NCBI GenBank assembly: GCA_938040325.1
Contig: CALHXW010000053.1
Location: 1-63,012 of the forward strand
Source: an uncultured bacterium
GTDB taxonomy: Bacteria > Myxococcota_A > UBA9042 > PHBI01
Direction of reading: 5' to 3'
Length of the DNA stretch: 63,012 bases
Positions 49,224-57,902 of the stretch are shown one piece after another. Position numbers and translations under genes: made by a program. Within the stretch, counting starts at the first letter, position 1, and every line of letters starts with the position of its first letter. The notes under the pieces were generated by a model. That model did no database searches. It worked only from the letters and a program-made list of their open reading frames with translations, and was not told where the DNA came from.

Positions 49224-49775
49224 GTGAGAGTTGTCGCCGGACGCTACGGCGGGCTCAGGCTGAAGGCACCGCCCGGGAGAGGTACACGTCCGACCGGTGA
49301 CCGTGCCAAAGAGGGCCTCTTCAACATGCTTGGCAGCGTTTGCGAGGGCGCTGCGGTGGCCGATCTCTTCGCCGGCAGCGGCGGTCTTGGGATCGAGGCA
49401 CTCTCGCGTGGAGCGCGGTCAGCGGTCTTTTTCGAGAGTCACGCGCGCGCGGCAGCGACACTCAAAGCGAACCTCCGCGCTGTCGGCGCTGATGGGCTCG
49501 CGACCCTAGTCCGTCAGCCGCTGCCGCGAGGGCTAACCGGCGGACCCTATGGTCTGGTCCTGATGGATCCACCCTGGGCCGCGCCCGTCGTCCCAGGCGT
49601 GCTTGAGGCCCTGGTCTCGGGCAGCTTCCTGGCCGAAGGCGCCGTTGTCGTCGTCGAGTCCGACGTCAACCGACCGCCAAGCGCTGAGACGTGGGAAGCG
49701 CTTGGCCTCTCGTGCTGGCGCTCGAGGGCCTACGGCGACACGCTCTTCACGCTGCTGGAGCACGCCGCCCCTTAG
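49224..49775 (+). CDS. rsmD: 16S rRNA (guanine(966)-N(2))-methyltransferase
   Basis: 183 residues from a GTG start (MRVVAGRYGG). Signatures: RPTGDRAKEGLFNML, the SAM-binding VADLFAGSGGLGIEALSRG, and the catalytic MDPPW (usually DPPY). It methylates G966 of 16S rRNA. coaD, its frequent neighbour, is only 1.5 kb away but on the other strand, separated by an aminotransferase gene. Confidence 0.93.
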   Translation: MRVVAGRYGGLRLKAPPGRGTRPTGDRAKEGLFNMLGSVCEGAAVADLFAGSGGLGIEALSRGARSAVFFESHARAAATLKANLRAVGADGLATLVRQPLPRGLTGGPYGLVLMDPPWAAPVVPGVLEALVSGSFLAEGAVVVVESDVNRPPSAETWEALGLSCWRSRAYGDTLFTLLEHAAP

Positions 49776-50000
49776 CGTCCCTTCCGGCTCCGGTGGGAGG
49801 CGACATCGCGTTGCGTGGTCCCGCAGTTTGCCAGCCTTATTGACAACCTTGTCAGGCGTTCACTTCGGCGTGTAGCCGTCGCAACGACCGCCGGCCGGCG
49901 CCGGCATCGAGAGGGCTTCTCAAGCGACGCCCAGCGCAGTCAGCGACGGTGCGGATCGCCAGGCGCGTCATGCGCCCAGCAGTCTGGTTCGGCCACGCGC

Positions 50001-51194
50001 CTACAACAGGTCGCTGACGAACGCGCCGATGCGATCGAGTCCCTTGTTGATGTCGTCCATCGAGCAGGCGTAGCTGAGCCGAGCGAATCCCGGGGCGCCG
50101 AAGGGCTGTCCAGGCACCACGGCGACATGGACATGCTCCAGCAGCAGTCCAGCCAGCTCAAAGTCCGTGTCGATGACCTCGCCCTTGTAGCTCCGACCTA
50201 GGAGCGCTCGCATGTCTGGGAAGACATAGAAGGCGCCGCTTGGCATGAAGCAGCTGACCCCGTCGAGGGCGTTGAGTCGGGCGTGGATGTGCTTGCGACG
50301 CTTGTCGAAGGCCGCGGTCCACTCTTTGAGGAACGCGTGGTCGCTGGTCACGGCAGCCAGGGCACCGTGCTGGGCGAACGCCGTGGCGTTCGACGTCGAC
50401 TGCCCCTGGAGAATTCCGCAGCGCTTGATGATGTCGGCAGGGCCGGCGCAGAAGCCAATTCGCCAGCCGGTCATCCCGTAGGTCTTGGAGCAGCCATGCA
50501 CGACAAAGACGCGGTCTTTGAGGTCCGGACGCTCCGTGAGGATGTTGACGAAGGGGTTGTCGCCGTAGCGGATGTGGCTGTAGATGTCGTCGGTGATGAT
50601 CCACAGGTCGTGCTTTTCGGCCAGGTCCGCAACGGCCGCGATCGATGCCTTGCTGTAGACACCACCTGTGGGGTTGTTGGGGCTGTTGAGCACGATGCCG
50701 ACGCTCTTGTCGGTGATGGCGTTGGCGATGCGCTCGATGTCGAGGTCGAAGCCAAGGTCTGAGCGGTTCGGCACGATGATCGGCCGGCCCTGGCAGATCT
50801 CAACCTGGGCGCTGTAGCTGACCCAGTATGGCGCCGGGATGATGACCTCGTCGCCAGGATCGACCAGCACCTGGAAGAGGTTGAAGAGTGCCTGCTTGCC
50901 GCCCACGGTGACCATGGTCTCGTTGGTCGCGTAGGTCACGCCGTAGAGGTCGCTGAAGAAGCTCGCAAGAGCCTCGCGCAGCGCCGGCATGCCGGTAGCT
51001 GGCATGTAGCGCGTCGCGCCGCTCTTGGCGGCCTTAATCATGGCCTCGGTGATGAACGCCGGCGTGTCGAAGTCCGGCTCGCCGGCGCCGAAGCTGATGA
51101 CGTCAACGCCCGCCGCTCGCATTTGCTTGGCTTTGCCGGTCACGGCGAGCGTTGCGGAGGGAGCGATGGGCTGCATGCGTTGGGAGATCTTCAC
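50001..51194 (-). CDS. Aspartate aminotransferase (class I, subgroup Ib)
   Basis: 397 residues, typical for the family. Key elements: VISFGAGEPDFDTP, SPNNPTGGVYS, the PLP lysine in GCSKTYGMTGWR, and the C-terminal ARLSYACS with the substrate-binding Arg. It transfers amino groups between aspartate and 2-oxoglutarate using PLP. It is upstream of nothing in its strand for 150 bp and follows coaD in the same direction with a 50-bp gap, so they may share a transcript. Confidence 0.95.
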   Translation of the reverse strand: MKISQRMQPIAPSATLAVTGKAKQMRAAGVDVISFGAGEPDFDTPAFITEAMIKAAKSGATRYMPATGMPALREALASFFSDLYGVTYATNETMVTVGGKQALFNLFQVLVDPGDEVIIPAPYWVSYSAQVEICQGRPIIVPNRSDLGFDLDIERIANAITDKSVGIVLNSPNNPTGGVYSKASIAAVADLAEKHDLWIITDDIYSHIRYGDNPFVNILTERPDLKDRVFVVHGCSKTYGMTGWRIGFCAGPADIIKRCGILQGQSTSNATAFAQHGALAAVTSDHAFLKEWTAAFDKRRKHIHARLNALDGVSCFMPSGAFYVFPDMRALLGRSYKGEVIDTDFELAGLLLEHVHVAVVPGQPFGAPGFARLSYACSMDDINKGLDRIGAFVSDLL

Positions 51195-51244
51195 GAGCGG
51201 AGTCCTTATCGGAGGTGCCGGGAGGCGTCAGGGTTGCGCCGACG

Positions 51245-51730
51245 TCAGGGGGTCTTGAGCTTTGCGTTGAGTGCGGTCCACACATGGGGCGGCACCAGCG
51301 CGGAAGCGTCGCCGCCAAGAGAGGCGACTTCGCGGACAAGCGACGACGAGACGAATGCGCGCTCTGAGTCGGACGCAAGAAACACCGTGTCGAGGTCGGG
51401 TTTGAGGTGGCGGTTCATCTGGGCCATCTGCATCTCGTAGGCTAGGTCGCTTGGACCCCGCAGCCCTCGGATGATAGCGATCGCACCGTGCGTGTCGGCG
51501 TAGTCCGTCAGCAGCCCCTGCAGCGACTCGATGACAAGCCTCGGCTCGTCGCTGAACGACTCGCGAATCATTGCCACGCGCTCGTCATAGCTGAAGAGCG
51601 CGCGCTTGGAGATGTTGATGGCGACCGCGACAATGACACGGTCGAAGAGTGCTAGTCCTCGGCGCATGATCGCGAGATGACCGTTGGTGACCGGGTCGAA
51701 TGAGCCCGGGCAGATGGCGACTCTCTCCAA
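51245..51730 (-). CDS. coaD: Phosphopantetheine adenylyltransferase
   Basis: 161 residues if the TTG at 51728-51730 is used (MERVAICPGSFDP); GGAGAGG lies six bases upstream, and this matches the family N-terminus. Further-upstream TTG or GTG starts are possible. Motifs: PGSFDPVTNGH (nucleotide-binding HxGH-like) and GLRGPSDLAYEMQMAQMNR, and SSSLVREVASLGGD near the end. It makes dephospho-CoA from phosphopantetheine and ATP. Confidence 0.95.
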   Translation of the reverse strand: MERVAICPGSFDPVTNGHLAIMRRGLALFDRVIVAVAINISKRALFSYDERVAMIRESFSDEPRLVIESLQGLLTDYADTHGAIAIIRGLRGPSDLAYEMQMAQMNRHLKPDLDTVFLASDSERAFVSSSLVREVASLGGDASALVPPHVWTALNAKLKTP

Positions 51731-51846
51731 CACACGCCTCTCCGTCGAAGCCAAAGCCCTACCGCACCTGATCGCCCGAGGAAAGCGACTTGTTTGCGTG
51801 ACGTTTCCAGCCGGCGTGTCCCTCGCTCACTGGAGAGCGGCTGGGC

Positions 51847-52140
51847 TCAAGCCGGAGCGGGCCCGTTCTCCGGACCCACGGCGAGCTCGCCCGTGCCGCC
51901 GTCGAAGCGAAAGAACTGCGCGGCCTGCTCCTGCAGGAAGTCGCGGTGCGTGGGCTCGCCCATGTGCAGCCGGTACTCGTTGATGACCTTGATCTGCATC
52001 TCAAGCCACTCGGTCCACGCCTTCTGGCTCACCTCTGCCCGGATGCGGTCCGCGAACTCGCCCACGAAGGTGAGCCGCGAGGTCACGCGCGGCAACGACT
52101 CGCCGTACTTCGAGCAAACAACTTGGTTTTCATCCGACAT
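51847..52140 (-). CDS. yggX: YggX-like Fe(II)-trafficking / oxidative damage protection protein
   Basis: 97 residues. The N-terminal VVCSKYGESLPRV keeps the family Cys, followed by GEFADRIRAEVSQKAWTEWLEMQ and INEYRLHMGEPTHRDFLQEQ, a good match to the YggX fold. The family protects Fe-S clusters under oxidative stress. The last ~20 residues (FDGGTGELAVGPENGPAPA) are an extension. It begins 27 bp after the four-repeat helical gene's stop on the same strand, so they may be co-transcribed. Confidence 0.88.
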   Translation of the reverse strand: MSDENQVVCSKYGESLPRVTSRLTFVGEFADRIRAEVSQKAWTEWLEMQIKVINEYRLHMGEPTHRDFLQEQAAQFFRFDGGTGELAVGPENGPAPA

Positions 52141-52167
52141 GTGTGCTCCTTGGCTCTCTTCAGCCGG

Positions 52168-53211
52168 TCAAGATGCCGACTGGGTCTTGCGGGCTTTGAT
52201 GATCAGCCCGTACTCGTCGGCGAACATGGTAAGGAGATCGCGCGCTAAGTCGAGGGGCGATCGTGCCTCGGCGACCTGAGGTGCAAGCTCCGTCAGCAGG
52301 ACCTCGACGTCAGCCAGCTGGTCAGCAAGTCGGGCGAGCTCGTCAACCTCGCAGCTGGCGCGGTTCTTGCCGGCATAACTCTTCTGGTAGCCCGCGCGGA
52401 GAAGCCCAACTTCCGCGTTGAGCGCCTCGGCATGAGCGGGACCGTCGGTTCCGGTGTGGAGACTCTCCATCGCCGCCAGCTCCTCGCTAAGCGCGATGAT
52501 GTGCTCGCTGATCTCGTCGATCTTGGGTGCCGCCTTACGCTCAAGCGCATCCCGCACCATCTCGCGTCGCACCTCGTCGATCCTCTCAATCACGTACCTG
52601 AGCCGCTCCGGGCGACACGCCAGGCGAGAGCGTCCCCAAAAGCGCGACTTGTACGTCCGCAGCTGCCTCATCGCTCGCTCGCGCCGGTCGCGCCCGTCCT
52701 GAGCGTCCTCGATGAGCCGTCGCTCCTCCTCGTACATCTCAAGTTGGCCGCGCGCATCGTTGAGCGTCAGCCGCCCGGTCTCGTCGTCGCTCACCGTCCG
52801 GAGCACGTTCTCGAGGTCCTCAAGCTGACCGATCACGTCGTCGAGCTCGCTCAGATCGCGCGACGCCCGCGACTGCCCGGCGAAGTTGCGCGTGTAGCGC
52901 CCCTTGATGAAGCCGAGTCGCGCCCCTGCCACAGCGGCCTTGATGGCCGTCTCGCCATGGGCCTTCGCGTCAACGATGTTGCTGTGCTCCTCCTCGTAGA
53001 GCGCCAGCTTCTGGGCAACGTCTTGGACGATCGCCGCCCCAGCGCTGCCGAGGGCGGCGGCGTCGTCGAAGATCGATCGAGCCTCGTCGATCAGCTCGTC
53101 GACGAGCTCAAGGTTGCGCGTGAGCCGCGACTTACCTGCAAAGCGCAGGCGATAGCGGGCCTCTAGGCGCTTGACGCGCCGTTGCAGCGCTTGGCGTTCT
53201 TCATCGGTCAT
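52168..53211 (-). CDS. Helical protein with four ~85-residue repeats
   Basis: 347 residues, almost entirely charged helix. Four repeats share a core Y-x(3)-F-x-G-x-S/N-R-x(3): starting at Y20 (FAGKSRLTR), Y106 (FAGQSRASR), Y187 (FWGRSRLAC) and Y275 (YAGKNRASC), each followed by a helical hairpin of the type LxxVDELIDEARSI. No signal or membrane segment, so cytoplasmic. No known family recognised; the design suggests a repeat scaffold. It is next to yggX and divergent from hemB. Confidence 0.7.
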   Translation of the reverse strand: MTDEERQALQRRVKRLEARYRLRFAGKSRLTRNLELVDELIDEARSIFDDAAALGSAGAAIVQDVAQKLALYEEEHSNIVDAKAHGETAIKAAVAGARLGFIKGRYTRNFAGQSRASRDLSELDDVIGQLEDLENVLRTVSDDETGRLTLNDARGQLEMYEEERRLIEDAQDGRDRRERAMRQLRTYKSRFWGRSRLACRPERLRYVIERIDEVRREMVRDALERKAAPKIDEISEHIIALSEELAAMESLHTGTDGPAHAEALNAEVGLLRAGYQKSYAGKNRASCEVDELARLADQLADVEVLLTELAPQVAEARSPLDLARDLLTMFADEYGLIIKARKTQSAS

Positions 53212-53344
53212 CGCCGCGCATCATGGCGGGGAATGGGTTGCACGTCGAGCACGTCGCTGGGCATCATCGGCCGACCGCGTGTGGTGGGCCTCGGGTCTCG
53301 CTCGTTCGCGTCGATTCCCTACGCCATTCCACGGAGAGCTGACC

Positions 53345-54328
53345 GTGCTTGAGATGAACGATCGCCCCCGCCGCAACCGCAAACATCCAGCGATCCGCGC
53401 CATGGTCCGCGAGACCTGGCTAGGCCCCGAACACTTTGTCTACCCGCTCTTCGTCCAAGACGACCCGCGCATCGATCCCATCCCGTCGATGCCTGGCTGC
53501 AGCCGTCTCGGACCGGACGCCATGCTGGCCGAGGTTGAGGCCGCCTGGGCAGACGGCGTGCGTGCCGTCGTGCTCTTCCCCGCCACCCCGGAGTCTCTTA
53601 AGACCGACGACGGCCGCGAAGCCTACAACCCCGACGGCCTCGTCCAGCGTCTGTTGCGCCGCCTGAAAAAGGAGCACCCCGAGCTCATCGTGGCTACCGA
53701 TGTCGCGCTCGATCCGTACAGCGCGGCCGGCCAGGACGGCCTTGTTGCTCCCGACGGTCGTATCCTTAATGACGAGACCGTCGAGGCGCTCTGCAAGCAG
53801 GCGGTTTCTCAGGCTGACGCCGGGGCGGACATCATCTCGCCGAGCGACATGATGGACGGTCGCGTTGGCGCGATTCGTCAGGCCCTCGACGCAGCGGGAC
53901 ACGCCGAGGTCTCGATCCTCAGCTACACCGCGAAGTACGCCTCAGCCTTCTACGGGCCCTTCCGTGACGCCCTCGACTCGGCGCCACGCGGCGGCGACAA
54001 GAAGACCTATCAGATGGATCCCGCCAATGGCCGCGAGGCCCTCCGGGAGCTGATGCTCGACGAGGAAGAAGGCGCTGACATCGTCATGGTCAAGCCCGCA
54101 GGCGCCTACCTAGACATCATTCGCGCGCTCCGCGAGGCCACGCACCTGCCGGTCGCCGCCTACCAGGTGTCGGGCGAGTACGCGATGATCAAGGCCGCGA
54201 GTCAAAACGGCTGGCTCGACGAGCGCGCGGTTGCGCTAGAGAGCCTGATCGCCATTCGACGGGCCGGCGCCGACATCATCTTCACCTACTACGCGCGCCA
54301 AGCCGCCCGCTGGTTGGCCGAGAGCTAG
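53345..54328 (+). CDS. hemB: Delta-aminolevulinic acid dehydratase (porphobilinogen synthase)
   Basis: 327 residues from the GTG at 53345, which has GGAG eight bases upstream; an in-frame ATG lies at 53354. The Schiff-base lysines are in SILSYTAKYASAFYGPF and MVKPAGAYLDI. The metal region reads DVALDPYSAAGQDGLV, the Asp-type site of magnesium-dependent enzymes rather than the three-Cys zinc site. It condenses two ALA to porphobilinogen in heme synthesis. Its TAG stop lies in the CTAG that begins a chain of repeats. Confidence 0.96.
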   Translation: MLEMNDRPRRNRKHPAIRAMVRETWLGPEHFVYPLFVQDDPRIDPIPSMPGCSRLGPDAMLAEVEAAWADGVRAVVLFPATPESLKTDDGREAYNPDGLVQRLLRRLKKEHPELIVATDVALDPYSAAGQDGLVAPDGRILNDETVEALCKQAVSQADAGADIISPSDMMDGRVGAIRQALDAAGHAEVSILSYTAKYASAFYGPFRDALDSAPRGGDKKTYQMDPANGREALRELMLDEEEGADIVMVKPAGAYLDIIRALREATHLPVAAYQVSGEYAMIKAASQNGWLDERAVALESLIAIRRAGADIIFTYYARQAARWLAES

Positions 54329-54342
54329 CCCCAAATCAAGCG

Positions 54343-54523
54343 CTAGTCCCAAATCAAGCGCTGTTTTCGAGCGAGGCGAAGGCGATGTACTTGCCAGCGG
54401 CGTCCGCTGGACGAAGGCGATGCGTGCATCGTCGAGTTCAGGTGAGCGAAGCGAACGCATGGACGTCGCTGGCGAGTGCATCGCCAAAGCCGCAGCCGGA
54501 AAGAGCGCTTGTTTTGGGGCTAG
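54343..54523. repeat. Family 1 hairpin element, complete copy
   Basis: 181 bp from CTAGTCCCAAATCAAGCGCT to AGCGCTTGTTTTGGGGCTAG. Arms 54381-54405 and 54461-54485 pair over 25 bp; the three non-Watson-Crick positions are all G-U compatible. It is preceded by an extra partial end (54325-54346) starting at the hemB stop. Confidence 0.85.
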
Positions 54524-54682
54524 TTTCGAGCGAGGCGAACGAGGTGCGCATCACAGCGGCGTCGGGCGGACGACGGCAATGCGTGCATCGTCGAGTCCGA
54601 GTGAGCGCAGCGAGCGCCCCGACGCCGCTGTGGTGCGTAGATCGGAAGCCGCAGCCGGAAGTAGCGCTTGATTTGGGGCTAG
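54520..54682. repeat. Family 1 hairpin element, second subfamily, left-truncated
   Basis: 163 bp sharing CTAG with the preceding copy. Arms 54545-54566 and 54618-54639 pair over 22 bp with a different sequence from the first subfamily. It ends AGCGCTTGATTTGGGGCTAG. It lacks the first 18 bp between the two CTAGs seen at 40227-40246. Confidence 0.8.
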
Positions 54683-54780
54683 CCAGAAACAGAAAATCGC
54701 CGCCGCTGGTTTACCGAGCCCGCTGCACCGGTCTCAACCGTGTGCAACGTGACCAAACGAACTGGCAAGAGGCGACGACC

Positions 54781-56220
54781 ATGGCGATGATTGAGCAACG
54801 CAACGCAGACTTTTGCCGGTCCGAAGAGTTCACCACCGTCGGGCGCGACGCTGCCAAGATCAGCGGACTCGCGGCGAGCCTGCGTCTGACGCGTGCCACG
54901 CTGCTGCTGTCCACCATCGTCGTCAGCTACTTCTTTCAGCGTGGGCTCGCCCGCGTCAGCCGTTCCGCGTGGGTTGCTGCCCGCTGGGACCGCGTCCACG
55001 CCCGCAACGCTCAGCGTCTCTACCGCGGGATCTGCCGCCTGCGCGGGATCTACGTGAAGTTCGGTCAGCTGCTCTCGACCATGGACGCGTTCGTTCCCGC
55101 GCCCTACGTCGCCCGTCTCCGTGAGCTTCAAGACCGCGTGCCGCCGCGCAGCTTCGACGAGGTGTCGGCGACTGTCACCGAGCAGCTCGGTGCCCCACTC
55201 TCGCTCAAGTTCGCGAGTTTCTCCCGCGAGCCGGTCGCGTCGGCGTCGCTTGGCCAGGTCCATCGCGCGGTCACCCACGACGGCCAGGACGTCGCCGTCA
55301 AGGTGCTCTACCGCGATATTGACCGCATCATGGCGGTCGACCTGAAGGTCCTCGGCTGGGCCCTGGTCGTCTACCGTTGGTTTGTCCCCATGGGCCAGCT
55401 CGACCGTCTGCACGAGCAGCTCTCCGATATGCTCGCCCGCGAGACCGACCTGCGTCACGAGGCTCGCTGCCTGCGGGTCATGCGCGGCCACTTTGCCAAC
55501 GACACCAGCGTTATCGTCCCCAACGTCATCGCCCGCCTCTCGTCAGACAAGGTCATGACCATGAGCTACGTCGATGGGGTCCGCTTGACCGACCACGACG
55601 CGGTCGCCGCAACGGACTGCGACCAAGCCGCGGTGGCGAAGAAGATCGTCGAGGTCTTCTTCAAGCAGGTTATCGACGACGAGTTCGTCCACGCCGACCC
55701 GCATCCCGGCAACTTCTTGCTCTGCCCCAGCCCGAGTGGCGACGGCAGCTTCAAGCTCGCCATCTTGGACCTCGGCTCTGCCACGCACGTCCGGACCTCG
55801 CTGGTCGACGGTATGATGCAGATCTTGCGCGGCTTCATGGCAAAGGACGACGCGGCGGTGATCGCCGGTATCCGAGCGATGGGTTTTGTCCGCAAGAGCG
55901 CCGATGCCGCGGCTGATGAGGCGTCTGACGCCCTCGTCGAGCAGACCATTCGGACCTATTTCCAGAAGCTTCTGACCGCTCAAGACCAGGACTGGAACCA
56001 GCTCAGCCGCGAAGACGCCAAGCAGCTGCTTGACCCAGAGCTCCAGCGTCGCGAGCTGCGTCAGCTGATGCGGGCGGTCGAGTACCCTGAGGGGTGGCTC
56101 TTCATCGAGCGTGCAGCGCTCTTGACCCTCGGCACGGCAAGCCAGCTCGACAAGAACGTCGACGTCATGAAGGCCGGCTTCCCCTGGATCGCCAGGCGCG
56201 CCATGCGGGCTGCGGCCTAG
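54781..56220 (+). CDS. ABC1/UbiB-family atypical kinase
   Basis: 479 residues from the ATG at 54781 with AGAGGCGA upstream. The family's KxGQ motif is YVKFGQLLST near residue 97, the Ala-rich loop is ASASLGQVHRA, the nucleotide-binding Lys is VAVKVLY, the catalytic loop is HADPHPGNFLL, and the metal-binding motif is LDLGS. Such proteins (UbiB, ADCK) support ubiquinone or lipid homeostasis. A hydrophobic stretch near 40-52 might touch the membrane. The stop TAG sits in a CTAG shared with the convergent lipoprotein gene's 41-bp joint. Confidence 0.9.
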   Translation: MAMIEQRNADFCRSEEFTTVGRDAAKISGLAASLRLTRATLLLSTIVVSYFFQRGLARVSRSAWVAARWDRVHARNAQRLYRGICRLRGIYVKFGQLLSTMDAFVPAPYVARLRELQDRVPPRSFDEVSATVTEQLGAPLSLKFASFSREPVASASLGQVHRAVTHDGQDVAVKVLYRDIDRIMAVDLKVLGWALVVYRWFVPMGQLDRLHEQLSDMLARETDLRHEARCLRVMRGHFANDTSVIVPNVIARLSSDKVMTMSYVDGVRLTDHDAVAATDCDQAAVAKKIVEVFFKQVIDDEFVHADPHPGNFLLCPSPSGDGSFKLAILDLGSATHVRTSLVDGMMQILRGFMAKDDAAVIAGIRAMGFVRKSADAAADEASDALVEQTIRTYFQKLLTAQDQDWNQLSREDAKQLLDPELQRRELRQLMRAVEYPEGWLFIERAALLTLGTASQLDKNVDVMKAGFPWIARRAMRAAA

Positions 56221-56257
56221 TCCCGCAACGAGAGCCCGGTCGGGGACACGGGGCTAG
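56217..56257. repeat. 41-bp CTAG-bounded joint between two convergent stop codons
   Basis: CTAGTCCC at the left and GGGGCTAG at the right are the same ends as family 1 elements. The left TAG ends the plus-strand ABC1 kinase, and the right CTA (56254-56256) is the TAG stop of the minus-strand lipoprotein. The interior GCCCGGTCGGGG can pair, so this may act as a bidirectional terminator. Confidence 0.55.
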
Positions 56258-56817
56258 GGCTTGCTGAGCGTCTCGAGGGCGTCGAGGGCGGCGCGCTTGG
56301 TGGCAACGGTGCGAAGTGCCGGTGAGACCTCATCGAGCAGCGCACCATCCGACGCGATGGCACCACGGCGAAAGACCAGCGCGAGCAGTCCCTTGGCGTG
56401 GTGCCTGAGGCCCAGCCCGGCGACCGACTTGATGGCTCGCAGGCTCGCGGTTGCCTTGCCACTGAGCAGGTCGGCCTGGATCGAGCGATCGATGGCGGAC
56501 GCCCCCGAGTCGTTGCCGAACGCCGGCGCGGCAAAGCCCCCAGACGGCACAACAGGGGTCTCGTCGAGGGTCCGAAACGCGTCGTCAACCGCGGCGCGGA
56601 CGTCTCGCTCCGCCAGGTCGTTGCCGTCGCGGACGTTGACGTAGGCCGCTGTGGCCGCAGCAACCGCGTCGTCCGTGCGGCCGGCGTCCCACGCGCTCAC
56701 CGAGTCCGGGTAGGCGTAGAGTGCTCCGCCGCACCCGCTAGCTGCCAGCGCGACGATCAGCCCCGTCAGCCAGCCGGCGGACCGGCCGATGCGTCGAGAG
56801 TGCATGCATGTGTTCAT
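56254..56817 (-). CDS. Lipoprotein of unknown function
   Basis: 187 residues. The signal peptide ends in the lipobox LAASGC, then GGALYAYPDS. The mature part is mostly helical, with two internal helical pairs (VSAWDAGRTDDAVAAATAAY, GNDLAERDVRAAVDDAFRTL) reminiscent of tetratricopeptide-like turns. The ATG overlaps the DUF2332 stop by four bases, so the gene is third in an nth-DUF2332 operon. Function unknown. Confidence 0.75.
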   Translation of the reverse strand: MNTCMHSRRIGRSAGWLTGLIVALAASGCGGALYAYPDSVSAWDAGRTDDAVAAATAAYVNVRDGNDLAERDVRAAVDDAFRTLDETPVVPSGGFAAPAFGNDSGASAIDRSIQADLLSGKATASLRAIKSVAGLGLRHHAKGLLALVFRRGAIASDGALLDEVSPALRTVATKRAALDALETLSKP

Positions 56818-57902
56818 GACGCCCAGACCGCCTTGAGGGCGTCGATAGCGCCAAGCTCAAAGACGCAGCCGCTCGGGTGGTAGCCGGTGCGTGCGAGCTC
56901 GATGCTGCGACGTTCGCCGCGAACGAGATGGACCGTCAGCGCCATCGGCTTCTTGCCGGGTGCCGGCGGGGCTGGGTTGAGCCTCACCCAGACGCGGCGC
57001 CGTCCTCCCTCCAGCCAGCGCCACATGGTCTGCTCGTAGCGCTCGCGCTGTTCCGGTGCGATGTAGTCGCTGACCACCGACTCGAAGGCGATCACGTCCG
57101 CGACTGCCTCGTCGCGCTCAGCCTCAGCGAGCACGGCGTCGGTCGGGTCCGTGCCGAGGGTGTGCTGTCGAAGCTCGGGCGCGGGCGAGTTCTTGCCCGG
57201 CCAGGGACGGCGCAAGATCTCGACGCACTCGTCGAGCCGCTTCTCGCGCTCGGGCTGTCCCGGCCACACGCAAGCTTTGAGCCACCGCGCCTCTGTCTCG
57301 TCAGCGACGTCGATCGGGGCATGGTCGAGGCCGATGCGGAGGTGCGGACACGGCAGGTCGAAGCCCGTGACCACGCTCGACCCAAGCCTCAGCTGGGTCG
57401 ACGTCAGGTCGAGCACAAGGTTCAAGCCGGCCGAGGTGCCCAGGTCGTAGAGCGCGAACTGGCGATGGCCAAAGCCCAACACGGCTGCCACGACGCCCCA
57501 ACCCAAGCCTCGACCAGGCTCATTGGTCTGGACGCTCCGAGTGCGCAACACCTCGATGAGCTCCGGTCGCTCCATCGCGCTCTGCATGCGCTCGAGCAGC
57601 CCGTCGGCTTCGGCATCCCACAAGACCTCCGCGGCGAGTGGGTGGTCGTTGTCAGCGAGCGCCGTGAAGCGCCACGAGGCCAAGAGCAGCAGGTGCCGCG
57701 AATACCACGCAGAGAACGTTCGCTCGGCCCACGCCTCCGACAGCGGTCCGCGAAGCCAGTCCGCCCCAGAGTTGTCGGCCAAGAGCTGCAGGAGTCGGTC
57801 ATACGCGCCGGGACCGGAGGTGTTCTGAATCTCCGGGCGGGCCAGGTCTTGCTCGAATCCCTCAAGGCAGCGGCGTTCGTCGGTCGGCGGCGCGCTGCTC
57901 AT
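56814..57902 (-). CDS. DUF2332 family protein
   Basis: 362 residues. Family hallmarks: YDRLLQLLADN near the N-terminus, ALYDLGTSAGLNLVLD (a SAM-binding-like Gly-rich loop), WLKACVWPGQPER, and the C-terminal LELGAIDAL-like FELGAIDAL. The biochemical role of the family is not established; a Rossmann-type methyltransferase fold is likely. It overlaps nth upstream and the lipoprotein downstream by four bases each. Confidence 0.85.
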   Translation of the reverse strand: MSSAPPTDERRCLEGFEQDLARPEIQNTSGPGAYDRLLQLLADNSGADWLRGPLSEAWAERTFSAWYSRHLLLLASWRFTALADNDHPLAAEVLWDAEADGLLERMQSAMERPELIEVLRTRSVQTNEPGRGLGWGVVAAVLGFGHRQFALYDLGTSAGLNLVLDLTSTQLRLGSSVVTGFDLPCPHLRIGLDHAPIDVADETEARWLKACVWPGQPEREKRLDECVEILRRPWPGKNSPAPELRQHTLGTDPTDAVLAEAERDEAVADVIAFESVVSDYIAPEQRERYEQTMWRWLEGGRRRVWVRLNPAPPAPGKKPMALTVHLVRGERRSIELARTGYHPSGCVFELGAIDALKAVWAS

